DNA of 64,000 nucleotides, from positions 363,591 to 427,590 of the forward strand of contig NZ_LIYH01000002.1 in NCBI RefSeq assembly GCF_001905885.1, written 5' to 3'. Numbering within the stretch: position 1 is the stretch's first letter; each line of letters starts with the position of its first letter. Both the position numbers and the translations under genes were made by a program. The DNA comes from Streptomyces sp. CB03234 (GTDB lineage Bacteria; Actinomycetota; Actinomycetes; Streptomycetales; Streptomycetaceae). The notes under the pieces were generated by a model. It did no database searches and was not told the DNA's origin. It worked only from the letters and a program-made list of their open reading frames with translations. Positions 17,563 through 25,440 of the stretch are shown in pieces.

Positions 17563-18657
17563 ATCACCGCCATACGCAAGACCCTGACCGCAACCGCAGT
17601 CGTCGGCGCCGTCCTGGCGGGTTCGGCCGCCTGCGGCACGGTGGAGCAGCTGTCCGCCGGGAAGAAGCTCGACCAGGCCTTCGAGAAGCTCGGCAAGGAG
17701 AAGTCGCTCTCCTTCGAGCTCGACCTGGACACCGACGCCAAGACCCTCAAGGCGCTGGACGCCGCGTCGGACCCGGAGCCCGGTGAGGAGATGCCCGACG
17801 AGGCCGCCGAGTTGCTCAGCGGCGCGAAGATCAGTGTCACCGTGCAGTCGAAGAAGCCGCTCGACGAGTCCGGCGAGAAGGACTTCATCGGCATGGCCAT
17901 GAAGTTCAGCAACGCGGACGGCGACCTCGTCGAGTACCGGGTCGTCGGGGACTACACGTACGTCCGCGCGGACATGGAAACCATCGCCAAGGTGGTGGAC
18001 AAGCCCCTGCCGCCCACCGACGACCTGCCCCCGGAGGCCGAGCCCTTCAAGAAGGTGATCGAGGGCGAGTGGGTCAAGTTCAACACCAAGGAGCTGGAGA
18101 AGACCGGCGAGGAGATGGGGCAGGCGCCCGGCGCCAAGCCCTCGCCGGAGCCCACTCTCGACGCCAAGACGCAGAAGAAGCTCGTGGAGGCCGTGCGCGA
18201 GGTCATCGCCCGCGAGGTCGACTTCAAGACCGCCGGTGGCGAGGACGGCACCGAGCACATCACCGCCACGGCCCCGTTCCGCACGCTGATCACCGAGCTG
18301 TTCGGCGAGATCCGCCCGTTCGCGAAGGACCTGCCGCCGGGCATGGAGCTGCCGACGGACAAGGACCTCAAGGACGCCCCGAACGCCAAGGTCACGGCCG
18401 ACTTCACGCTGAAGAACGGCGAGCTGACCGAGGTGAACATCGACCTCGCCAAGCTGGCCGAGGACGCCAAGGTCAAGAAGCTCGGCGTGGTGCTGCGGAT
18501 GAGCAAGGGCCAGACGCCCACGGCCCCGGCCGGTGCCACGGAGCTGAACCTGGAGGAGATCATGGGCGGCCTGGCCGGCGCCATGATGGACGAGGAAGGC
18601 GTCGGCGAGGACGGGCTCCCCGAGGACGGCTTCGCCTTCGAAGAGGAGCCCGTGTAG
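17563..18657 (+). CDS. Putative lipoprotein, apparently starting at ATC
   Basis: The frame encodes a clear lipoprotein signal (TAIRKTLTATAVVGAVLAG followed by SAAC) and then a Lys/Glu-rich extracellular protein of about 340 residues. There are LppX/LprG-like alternating strands such as GDLVEYRVVGDYTYVRADM and TAPFRTLITELFGEI. The only ATG/GTG/TTG upstream of the mature part is GTG 17641, which would remove the signal peptide. A strong GAGGAG at 17551-17556 sits six bases before ATC 17563 (three before ATC 17560), so initiation at ATC is the most economical reading. A terminator follows at 18674. Ligand or role unknown. Confidence 0.75.
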   Translation: MTAIRKTLTATAVVGAVLAGSAACGTVEQLSAGKKLDQAFEKLGKEKSLSFELDLDTDAKTLKALDAASDPEPGEEMPDEAAELLSGAKISVTVQSKKPLDESGEKDFIGMAMKFSNADGDLVEYRVVGDYTYVRADMETIAKVVDKPLPPTDDLPPEAEPFKKVIEGEWVKFNTKELEKTGEEMGQAPGAKPSPEPTLDAKTQKKLVEAVREVIAREVDFKTAGGEDGTEHITATAPFRTLITELFGEIRPFAKDLPPGMELPTDKDLKDAPNAKVTADFTLKNGELTEVNIDLAKLAEDAKVKKLGVVLRMSKGQTPTAPAGATELNLEEIMGGLAGAMMDEEGVGEDGLPEDGFAFEEEPV

Positions 18658-18673
18658 CCGTCAGGGGCACATC

Positions 18674-18702
18674 CTGGGGCGGCGTCCATTGCGCCGCCCC
18701 AG
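18674..18702 (+). terminator. Hairpin terminator after the lipoprotein gene
   Basis: An 11-bp GC-rich stem (CTGGGGCGGCG with its complement) and a 7-base loop begin 17 bases after the lipoprotein stop. The next 250 bases to 18956 hold no recognisable gene. Confidence 0.8.
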
Positions 18703-18956
18703 AGTCATGCTGTTGGCCCGGTTCACAAGGGTGCTCTGCGTGAGTTGCCCTCCTCTGGCTCTTCCTGCAGTTCATGCCCCTCGCGGACCGGGTACGCCAT
18801 GTGCGGCCTCGGGGTGTGCTGCCTGGGGTTCGGCGTGGCGGCCCTGTGGGCGGCGGAGGATCTCGGTGTGTTCGGTGGGTTCTGACCCGGCCGTCCGGGG
18901 GGACTCGTCGTCACAGGCGGTTGGCGGTACAGGCCCGGGACTGCGGGAGGTCGGCG

Positions 18957-19256
18957 ATGGCGAGGGGTCGGCGAGTGGATCCCGTGCAGATCCTGATCCG
19001 GGTCGGCGACACCGATCCGGACGTCGGCGGGAACGAAGAGGCCTACCAGGAGTGGGTGTACCTGGCCCGCGAGGCCGGGTGGGACGTGGTCGAGAGCCCG
19101 GGGTTCCAGGAGCCCAGGGACGGCGGTACGCAGTGCGGCCTGGTGGAGATCGAGGGCGTCGCGTACCGCATCCACTACGGGCCGCGCGCCCGCCTCGACC
19201 TGGCGGACGGCGACACGGTGCTGGGGTACGCCGCCTGGGCCGAGCCCGTACAGTGA
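18957..19256 (+). CDS. Small hypothetical protein
   Basis: The 99-residue acidic protein (DPVQILIRVGDTDPDVG near the start, REAGWDVVESPGF in the middle, GDTVLGYAAWAEPVQ at the end) has no membrane segment or signal. A GGGAGG site seven bases before ATG 18957 supports this start over longer frames. The stop codon lies within a perfect 10-bp inverted repeat that precedes the XRE gene. Family not recognised. Confidence 0.6.
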   Translation: MARGRRVDPVQILIRVGDTDPDVGGNEEAYQEWVYLAREAGWDVVESPGFQEPRDGGTQCGLVEIEGVAYRIHYGPRARLDLADGDTVLGYAAWAEPVQ

Positions 19257-19269
19257 GTAACTGTACGGG
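19245..19269. promoter_or_regulatory. Perfect 10-bp inverted repeat before the XRE regulator gene
   Basis: CCCGTACAGT and its exact complement are separated by five bases, about 63 bases upstream of the XRE gene start and overlapping the previous stop codon. It could be the operator for the XRE protein or a weak terminator; there is no following T-run. Confidence 0.5.
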
Positions 19270-19332
19270 TACGGTGGGTGGACGGTACGCGTGACCTCCT
19301 GTGAGCATGGGTGACCCGACGCGGGGTGGACC

Positions 19333-20181
19333 ATGAACGACCCGGGGGTCACCGGCATGACAGAAAGCATCATCGAGCCCGAACGCTCCGAGAGCCTCAG
19401 GACCTTCGGCGCCGTACTCCAGGCGTTCCGCGAGAACGCGCGGTACACGCAGGAGGAACTGGCGACGGAGCTGGGGTACTCGGTCCATTACCTCGCCTCC
19501 GTGGAGCAGGGCCGGCGTTTCCCCACGCATGAGTTCGTCGAGCGGGCCGAGGAGAAGCTCGAGGCCTTCGGCGCGCTGCGGAAGGCGTCACGGCACCTGA
19601 CCCGGAAGCCGGGGCTGGCGGTGTGGTTCCGGAAGTGGGCGCTGCTGGAGGCGTCGGCGATCAGCCTGGACACGTACGAACCGCGGGTGGTCCCGGGGTT
19701 GTTGCAGACGGAGGCGTACGCGCGGGTGCTGTTCCGGGGCCAGTTGCCGCCGCTGAGCGACGAGCAGGTGGACGAGCAGCTGGCGGCGCGGCTGGAGCGG
19801 CAGAAGTTGCTCCGGGAGCGGCCGAACTCGGCGTACAACTTCGTCATCGAGGAGCACCTGTTCCACCATCACGTGGGCGGGGCGGAGGTGACGCGGGAGC
19901 TGCTCGATCATGTGCTGGGCGTGATGGAGCTGCGGAATGTGGCGGTGCAGGTCCTGCCGCTGGACCGGGGGCACCATGCTGCGGTGGACGGGCCGATTCG
20001 ACTGGCGGAGACGCCGGAGAATCAGTGGCTCGGGTACTGCGAGGGGCAGGAGCACGGCATCTTCGTCGTCGATCCCAAAACGATCAGCGTGCTTCAGATG
20101 CGCTATGGGAAACTGCGAGCGCAGGCCCTCACTCCCCAGGACTCCCGGGGTCTGCTGTCGCGACTGCGAGGAGCGCTATGA
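19333..20181 (+). CDS. XRE-family regulator with DUF5753
   Basis: The 282-residue protein has an N-terminal lambda-type helix-turn-helix (about residues 25-75: LQAFRENARYTQEELATELG, SVHYLASVEQGRRFP) and a DUF5753 domain (YEPRVVPGLLQTEAYAR, then LNV-type strands ending in the GIFVVDP region). It belongs to the large Streptomyces group that pairs with DUF397 proteins, some of which influence development and antibiotic production. Its stop overlaps the DUF397 start (ATGA), so the two are translationally coupled. Confidence 0.92.
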   Translation: MNDPGVTGMTESIIEPERSESLRTFGAVLQAFRENARYTQEELATELGYSVHYLASVEQGRRFPTHEFVERAEEKLEAFGALRKASRHLTRKPGLAVWFRKWALLEASAISLDTYEPRVVPGLLQTEAYARVLFRGQLPPLSDEQVDEQLAARLERQKLLRERPNSAYNFVIEEHLFHHHVGGAEVTRELLDHVLGVMELRNVAVQVLPLDRGHHAAVDGPIRLAETPENQWLGYCEGQEHGIFVVDPKTISVLQMRYGKLRAQALTPQDSRGLLSRLRGAL

Positions 20182-20429
20182 GCACCAACGAACTGGCCTG
20201 GTTCAAGAGCAGCTACAGCGGAGGCGACGGCGACAGCTGTGTCGAAGTCGCTCTCTCCTGGCACAAGTCGAGCTACAGCGGCGGCTCCGGTGACGACTGC
20301 GTCGAGGTCGCCAGCTGCCCCTCCACCATCCACGTCCGCGACTCCAAGGTCCCCTCCGGGCCCCAGCTCGCCCTGTCGCCGACCGCCTGGTCCTCCTTCG
20401 TCACCTACGCGACGGTGGCCGCCCGTTGA
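20178..20429 (+). CDS. DUF397 protein with duplicated core motif
   Basis: The 83-residue protein partners the XRE regulator. DUF397 proteins normally carry one W-x-K-S-S-Y-S...C-V-E-V-A block. This one carries two in tandem (WFKSSYSGGDGDSCVEVA and WHKSSYSGGSGDDCVEVA), then VRDSKVPSGPQLALSP and a W-x-x-F ending. The duplication at 20196-20313 probably arose by slippage or unequal crossover. Many DUF397 proteins act as antagonists or co-regulators of their XRE partner; activity here is inferred. It begins inside the XRE stop codon. Confidence 0.88.
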   Translation: MSTNELAWFKSSYSGGDGDSCVEVALSWHKSSYSGGSGDDCVEVASCPSTIHVRDSKVPSGPQLALSPTAWSSFVTYATVAAR

Positions 20430-21064
20430 CCACCGCCCCCGTCAGCGCCGATGACGTCCTGACCGCCGTCCGCCTCGCGGTGGGCACCCTCCGCCTGGCG
20501 GACGGCGACGCCGACTGGGACGCCAAGGCCGGGTCCCTGGAGTGGACGTGCTGGGAGACGGTCGAGCACCTGGCGGACGACCTGTTCGCGTACGCCGCCC
20601 AGCTCGGCCCCGAGCGCCCGCCCCTCGACGACGAGGTGCCGTTCCTGTGGGAGGCGCGGCGGCCGGGCGGACCCGCCAACGTCACGTACGCCGACCGGAG
20701 GGCCGGGCCCGCCGGACTGCTCCAGGTGCTGGAGGCGTGCGGGTCCATGCTCGCCGCGATGGTGCGGGTCACGCCTCCGCACGTGCGGGCGTACCACGGG
20801 TTCGGGGTGTCCGACCCGGAGGGCTTCGCCGCGATGGGCGTCGTCGAGACCCTCGTACACGCGCATGACGTCACCCAGGGGCTCGGCCTGCCCTGGAGCG
20901 CGCCGCCGAAGCTGTGCCACCGCGTCCTGCTGCGGCTCTTCCCCGACGCCCCGACGGACACACCGGCGTGGGACACCCTCCTGTGGGCGACCGGCCGGGG
21001 CGAGATCCGGGGCCGGGAGCGGTTGACGTCCTGGCGCTGGTACGGGGACGTCGCAGACGACTGA
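20426..21064 (+). CDS. DinB-like/mycothiol-dependent maleylpyruvate isomerase-fold protein
   Basis: The 212-residue protein uses TTG 20426, overlapping the DUF397 stop (TTGA). It has the four-helix DinB/MDMPI arrangement, with WETVEHLADDLFAYA early and VETLVHAHDVTQGLG later supplying histidines for a divalent metal site. Such proteins often use mycothiol or act as metal-dependent transferases. The tight coupling to the XRE/DUF397 pair suggests it is their regulated output, which is inference. Confidence 0.75.
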   Translation: MTTAPVSADDVLTAVRLAVGTLRLADGDADWDAKAGSLEWTCWETVEHLADDLFAYAAQLGPERPPLDDEVPFLWEARRPGGPANVTYADRRAGPAGLLQVLEACGSMLAAMVRVTPPHVRAYHGFGVSDPEGFAAMGVVETLVHAHDVTQGLGLPWSAPPKLCHRVLLRLFPDAPTDTPAWDTLLWATGRGEIRGRERLTSWRWYGDVADD

Positions 21065-21164
21065 GCGTTGCGAATGGTTGTACGAGTGGTGTGAAGTCGC
21101 CGTATGAGAAGCCACACGTTCCGTTCAGCGTGACGATCGAGGCGCCCGGGTCGCTGGGTCTGGC

Positions 21165-21596
21165 ATGGATGGGGACTTCAGCACACTGCCGGGCGCTCGG
21201 AACGTCCGTGCCTATGTGACGCAGTTCGTGGCGCGGGTGACCGAACGGAACCGGCTGCCGCTCGACTTCAGCGTCGCCAGCCTCCGGCTCGTCGACCTGG
21301 TGGTGGACGGGCTGAGGCGCGACCAGCCCGAGCGGTCGCGGGTCGAGCCGTTCCTGTGCGGGCTCGGTGCGTACGCCGGGGAGGTGATCGTGCGGCGGGC
21401 CGGGGCGGAGTGGGTGGACTTTGACGCCGGGCAGCGGGAGTACTTCGGGCAGCCGGTCGGCATCGTGATGCCTGACGGGCGGGCCTGGAACCCGCTGGGC
21501 AAGGTCGTGAACCGGTTCGAGGCGGGGTCCGAGGAGTCCGTACAGCACTTCTATCTGATGTTGCACGGGCGCGCCGGTCGCAAGGTGCTGCTGTGA
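21165..21596 (+). CDS. Hypothetical protein, possibly DUF6278-like
   Basis: The 143-residue soluble protein begins at ATG 21165. The middle region LGAYAGEVIVRRAGAEWV followed by FGQPVGIVMPDGRAWNPLGK resembles a small alpha/beta fold seen in uncharacterised Streptomyces proteins. The sequence ends FYLMLHGRAGRKVLL. No catalytic motif was recognised. It precedes the sigma factor operon by about 65 bases on the same strand. Confidence 0.55.
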   Translation: MDGDFSTLPGARNVRAYVTQFVARVTERNRLPLDFSVASLRLVDLVVDGLRRDQPERSRVEPFLCGLGAYAGEVIVRRAGAEWVDFDAGQREYFGQPVGIVMPDGRAWNPLGKVVNRFEAGSEESVQHFYLMLHGRAGRKVLL

Positions 21597-21662
21597 CACT
21601 TCCGGCTGCCCGGGCGCAGAGAAGGGTGGGGGATCTGTGACGGGCGGCGCGAAGAGGGCAGT

Positions 21663-22223
21663 GTGGGGGCGTACGACACGGAGCTCGGCGCTGCCGTCGA
21701 GCGCGCCCAGCAGGGGGACGAGGACGCGTTCGCGCAGGCGTACCGGCTGGTCCACCCAGGGCTGCTCGGATACGTACGCGGGCTCGTCGGCGACGATGCG
21801 GAGGACGTGGCCGCCGATGCGTGGCTGGAGATCGCCCGGGACCTCGGGCGGTTCCAGGGCGACGGCGCGGGTTTCCGCGGGTGGACGGCGACCATCGCCC
21901 GCCACCGGGCGCTCGACCATCTGCGCAAGCAGAAGCGAAGCCCCCGTACCTCTTTAATCGAACAAGACGTACTGGATCTGCCGGGCGGCCAGGACACGGC
22001 CGCCGCGGCGCTGGAGAGCCTCTCGACGGAGCAGGCGCTCGCGATGATTCGCGGGTTGCCGCGCGAGCAGGCCGAAGCGGTGCTGCTGCGTGTGGTCGTG
22101 GGCCTGGACGGCCCGGCGACCGCGCGGGTGCTGGGCAAGCGGCCGGGAGCGGTGCGCACCGCCGCGTACCGAGGACTGAAGAAACTCGCCGGGCGACTGG
22201 CGCAGGGCGGAGCTTGGGGATGA
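21663..22223 (+). CDS. ECF-type RNA polymerase sigma factor (copy 1)
   Basis: The 186-residue sigma factor has region 2 (about residues 10-80: GDEDAFAQAYRLVHPGLLGY, DDAEDVAADAWLEIARDL, FRGWTATIARHRALDHLR) and region 4 (LPREQAEAVLLRVVVGLDG, KRPGAVRTAAYRGLKKLAG). It would direct RNA polymerase to a small regulon. The start is GTG 21663. Its stop overlaps the next gene (ATGA), which encodes a single-pass membrane protein likely to control it. It is closely related to the sigma factor 1.5 kb downstream. Confidence 0.92.
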   Translation: MGAYDTELGAAVERAQQGDEDAFAQAYRLVHPGLLGYVRGLVGDDAEDVAADAWLEIARDLGRFQGDGAGFRGWTATIARHRALDHLRKQKRSPRTSLIEQDVLDLPGGQDTAAAALESLSTEQALAMIRGLPREQAEAVLLRVVVGLDGPATARVLGKRPGAVRTAAYRGLKKLAGRLAQGGAWG

Positions 22224-23107
22224 GCAGGGACAGGAACCCGCGCGAAGCGGACGGTGTCGCCGCGGTGCCGGCCGCGCTGCTGGCGGCTGCCGTGCGGGGC
22301 GGTGAGGTCGACCCGGCGGCCGAGGAACGCGCGGTCGCCGCTTTCCGGGCGGCCCGGGACGAGGGCGCGCACGCGGCGGGCAGGACCCGGCGGCGCGACG
22401 ACTGGAGGCCGGCCCGGGAGCGGCGGCGGCGGCGTTCGCTGCGGGCCACGGCGATGGGGCTGGCGGCGACCGTGCTGCTGGGCGGTGTCGCTGTGGCGGC
22501 GCAGACCGGCGCGATCCGCTCGCCGTTCGGCGGCGGGGACGGCGGGGCGGCTCCGAAGCCCGGGCCTTCGACGGCGTCCACGCCGGACGGCGGTGTGTCC
22601 GGTACGCCGGTCGCGGAGTGGCAGCGTACGCAGCAGCGCCCGACGGCACGGCCGACGCGCTCGACGCCCACGCCCGGTGCCGACAAGGGCCAGGACCAGG
22701 GCCAGGAGCAGGGCAAGAACCAGGGCAGTGACAGGGGCAACGGTTCGGGGAAGGGAGCCGAGGGGGGCGGAGCCGGTGGTCGCCCCGGCGGGAAGCCCGG
22801 CCAGAAGCCCGACGGCAAGCCGGGGCCGGAGCCCGGTGCGACGGGGTCCGGTGCCAGAGCGGGCGGTACGAAGGCGGGCGGTACGACGGCCGGCCGGAAG
22901 CCGGGTGCCGATCCGGCGCCGGCGGGGCCGGGCGCCCCTTCCGGCAACGGCACGGGCAGTGGCAGCGGGAGTGGCAGTGGCACGGCCAAGGGCACAGGCA
23001 CAGGCACGGGCAACGGCGGCGGCCACGACCACGGTGGCAAAAGCGGCAAGAGTGACAAGAGCGGCGGCGGCGAGAGCGCCACGCGCGGCCAGGGCGGGAA
23101 GCCGTGA
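22220..23107 (+). CDS. Single-pass membrane protein with long Gly/Thr/Lys-rich tail, probable sigma partner (copy 1)
   Basis: The 295-residue protein has an Arg-rich cytoplasmic segment of about 75 residues (VDPAAEERAVAAFRAARDEG), then one membrane helix (MGLAATVLLGGVAVAAQTG). Over 190 low-complexity residues of Gly, Lys, Ser and Thr follow outside. Translational coupling to the sigma gene and the same arrangement in the downstream pair suggest an anti-sigma-like function. However, no zinc anti-sigma HxxxCxxC motif is present, so the mechanism would be atypical. The tail could span the wall as a sensor. Confidence 0.7.
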   Translation: MSRDRNPREADGVAAVPAALLAAAVRGGEVDPAAEERAVAAFRAARDEGAHAAGRTRRRDDWRPARERRRRRSLRATAMGLAATVLLGGVAVAAQTGAIRSPFGGGDGGAAPKPGPSTASTPDGGVSGTPVAEWQRTQQRPTARPTRSTPTPGADKGQDQGQEQGKNQGSDRGNGSGKGAEGGGAGGRPGGKPGQKPDGKPGPEPGATGSGARAGGTKAGGTTAGRKPGADPAPAGPGAPSGNGTGSGSGSGSGTAKGTGTGTGNGGGHDHGGKSGKSDKSGGGESATRGQGGKP

Positions 23108-23328
23108 CCTGCACCCGGGTCCGGGGCGGAGGACGACCGGGGCCGCCACCCCCCACAGGAGAGGCCCCGGTCGTCGTCCACGGGTCCGCTGTACGGCCCC
23201 GTACTCCTATCAGCGCCACCCGTGCGGTTTCTGTCACACCGCACTGCGTCAACGTGATGTTGCAGGTTGTACAAGACATGGACGTGACGCCGGATGACCA
23301 CGTAGCGTGCTGCTGCGCGCCGGGCGTA

Positions 23329-24117
23329 GTGACGGCGGTGACCAGCCGCGATGACGAACAGGTAGTGGGAGTGCTGGGGGACGACGCGGAGCTGACCACC
23401 GCAGTGCTCGCGGCGCAGGACGGGGACGAGGACGCCTTCCGTGCTGTGTACCGCGCCGTGCACCCGCGGTTGCTCGGCTACATACGCACGCTGGTCGGCG
23501 ACGCCGACGCGGAGGACGTCGCGTCGGAGTCGTGGCTCCAGATATCCCGCGACCTCGACCGGTTCAGCGGGGACGCCGACCGCTTCCGGGGCTGGGCGGC
23601 CCGTATCGCCCGCAACCGCGCCCTCGACCACTTGCGCATGCGGGGCAGGCGCCCCGCCATAGGCGGGGACGAGACCGAACTCACCGACAAGCCGGCCGAG
23701 TCCGACACCGCGGGCGAGGCGATGGAAGCCCTGGCCACCGGCCGCACCATGAACCTCATCGCGCAACTCCCGCAGGACCAGGCCGAGGCGGTCATCCTGC
23801 GTGTCGTCGTCGGGCTGGACGCCAAGAGCGCCGCCAAGACGCTGGGCAAGCGGCCCGGCGCCGTACGCACCGCCGCGCACCGTGGACTGAAGCGGCTGGC
23901 CGAGCTGCTGGACGCGGACACGGACACGGCCGCGGGCGCCGAAGCGGGCACGGGCGCCGAAGCGGGCGCGAGGGCCGCCGCCGACGCGGGGCGCGACTCG
24001 ACCGGAACCGCGTCCGGCGCGCTGGGCGCCGTACCGCCACAGCCCAAGCGCCGAGTGGGTTCCGGGGCGCGTGCCGGTGTGACGCATTGGCGCTCGCGCA
24101 CGCAGAAGGACATGTGA
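23329..24117 (+). CDS. ECF-type RNA polymerase sigma factor (copy 2)
   Basis: The 262-residue sigma factor has region 2 (GDEDAFRAVYRAVHPRLLGY, DAEDVASESWLQISRDLD, FRGWAARIARNRALDHLR) and region 4 (LPQDQAEAVILRVVVGLDA, KRPGAVRTAAHRGLKRLAE). An Ala-rich tail ends in a conserved-looking THWRSRTQKDM. GTG 23329 is chosen because homologues start with a short MT-rich leader; GTG 23365 is an alternative. The 220 bases upstream contain no gene and should hold its promoter. The stop overlaps the next start (TGATG). Confidence 0.9.
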   Translation: MTAVTSRDDEQVVGVLGDDAELTTAVLAAQDGDEDAFRAVYRAVHPRLLGYIRTLVGDADAEDVASESWLQISRDLDRFSGDADRFRGWAARIARNRALDHLRMRGRRPAIGGDETELTDKPAESDTAGEAMEALATGRTMNLIAQLPQDQAEAVILRVVVGLDAKSAAKTLGKRPGAVRTAAHRGLKRLAELLDADTDTAAGAEAGTGAEAGARAAADAGRDSTGTASGALGAVPPQPKRRVGSGARAGVTHWRSRTQKDM

Positions 24118-25232
24118 TGGCCGACGAGCGGGATGAATGGCTCGACCAGGACGCGGCGGAGAGACTGCTGCGGGGTGAACCTGTCGGCCCCGTCGACGAT
24201 CACGCGTGGGAGCGGGCCCGGCGAGTGGCGCGGGCGCTGGACGCCATGCGCGCGGCCGCGGACCCCGCGAGGGGCGGGCTGCCGGGCGAGGAGGCCGCGC
24301 TGGCGGCGTTCCGTGAGGTACGGGCGGAGAAGGCCGCCGGGGCGCGGGCCGCTGTGACACCGTTGTCCGGCGTGCCGGGCGTCTCGGACGTACCGGACCT
24401 CGGGACCGTACACGACCGGCTGGGGCCCCGTCGGCGCATGCGCTGGGCGCGGCCCGTGCGGTGGGGCCTGGCCGCTTCGGTCGCCGGGCTGACCGTCGGC
24501 GGCGTGGCCGTGGCGGCCGGTACGGGCGTGCTGCCCGTCCTGGGCGGCGACAGCGAGCCGGTGCCCGCCGTGTCGGTGTCCGCCGAGCCCGCCCCCGGTA
24601 CGTCGGCGTCGGGTGACCCGACCGGTGGGTCGGGTTCCGCCACGCCCGGGACGGCCGGCGAGCCGGGGAGCGTGCCGCCGTCCGGGTCGGCGACGCCCGG
24701 CACGGGCACGGACCGTGTTCCGGGGCGGCCGGACCATGGGCGGACCGGTGGCGTCGGGGGCGACGACGGCTCGGGTGGCGGGCCCGGCAGCGCCACGGGT
24801 GACGGTGACGGCGGCGGGTCGGGTTCGGGTACCGGCTCCGGTCCGGGTGCCGATACGGGTGACACCTGGTTCGCGCAGACCGTGCGGGACTGCCGTGACT
24901 ACCGCGACGGCCGCCTCGACCCCGAGCGCAAGAAGCTGCTGGAGGAGGACGCGCGGGGCGCGGCCAACCTCAAGCGCTTCTGCGACAAGGTGCTGGCCGG
25001 CGACGCGCAGCACCAGAACGGCACCAGCGGCGGTTCGGGCGGCGGCAATGGCGCCGGCGGCACCGGTACCGGCAGCGGCGGCAGCGGCTCGGGCGGTGGC
25101 GCCGGTGGCGGCGAGGACGAGGGCCGCGACGGCGGCGAAGAGGGCGCCGACTCCGACGCGGCGCGCCCGACCGTCTCCTGGAGCCCGCTGGCCCCCGCGC
25201 TCTCCGTACGTCGGACCGGCCTGGTCTTCTGA
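24117..25232 (+). CDS. Single-pass membrane protein with Gly/Ser-rich exterior, probable sigma partner (copy 2)
   Basis: The 371-residue protein has about 115 cytoplasmic residues (EWLDQDAAERLLRGEPVG, HAWERARRVARALDAMRAAA), a membrane helix (WGLAASVAGLTVGGVAVAAG), and a long Gly/Ser/Thr-rich exterior. The exterior contains a small ordered island (TWFAQTVRDCRDYRDGRLD, then LKRFCDKVLAG) with two cysteines that could pair. It is overlapped by the sigma gene start-stop and matches the design of the upstream copy, supporting a sigma/membrane-regulator unit. No classic anti-sigma motif is seen. Confidence 0.72.
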   Translation: MADERDEWLDQDAAERLLRGEPVGPVDDHAWERARRVARALDAMRAAADPARGGLPGEEAALAAFREVRAEKAAGARAAVTPLSGVPGVSDVPDLGTVHDRLGPRRRMRWARPVRWGLAASVAGLTVGGVAVAAGTGVLPVLGGDSEPVPAVSVSAEPAPGTSASGDPTGGSGSATPGTAGEPGSVPPSGSATPGTGTDRVPGRPDHGRTGGVGGDDGSGGGPGSATGDGDGGGSGSGTGSGPGADTGDTWFAQTVRDCRDYRDGRLDPERKKLLEEDARGAANLKRFCDKVLAGDAQHQNGTSGGSGGGNGAGGTGTGSGGSGSGGGAGGGEDEGRDGGEEGADSDAARPTVSWSPLAPALSVRRTGLVF

Positions 25233-25383
25233 CCCCCTCTGGCCCCTCTGACCAGCGGTTTCAAAATTTCTTCCGCAGAGGTGTGACGTTTTTCCGGCCT
25301 GTGGCGCAGTACTGAGTGAGCCGACTGGTCATCGGCAGCGCGAAGAGCCGGGGTTCCCCCCGTACCTACGGCTCAGCGCACAT

Positions 25384-25422
25384 GGCGCGGGCGGGACACG
25401 TTCCCCCGGTCCCGCCCGCGCC
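25384..25422 (-). terminator. Hairpin terminator after the L,D-transpeptidase gene
   Basis: A 14-bp stem (GGCGCGGGCGGGAC and complement) with an 11-base loop starts 18 bases beyond the transpeptidase stop. It sits between two convergent genes and may serve both. Confidence 0.8.
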
Positions 25423-25440
25423 CTCTCTTCTCCCCACTGC

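Noticed and set aside
21268-24360. 1030-residue minus-strand frame
   Set aside because: It runs antisense to the two sigma/membrane-protein units and has Pro/Arg/Ser low-complexity composition only.
24117-25232. Secreted silk-like or adhesin gene of foreign origin
   Set aside because: The Gly/Ser-rich exterior is attached to a conserved cytoplasmic head coupled to a sigma gene, so it belongs to the sigma unit.
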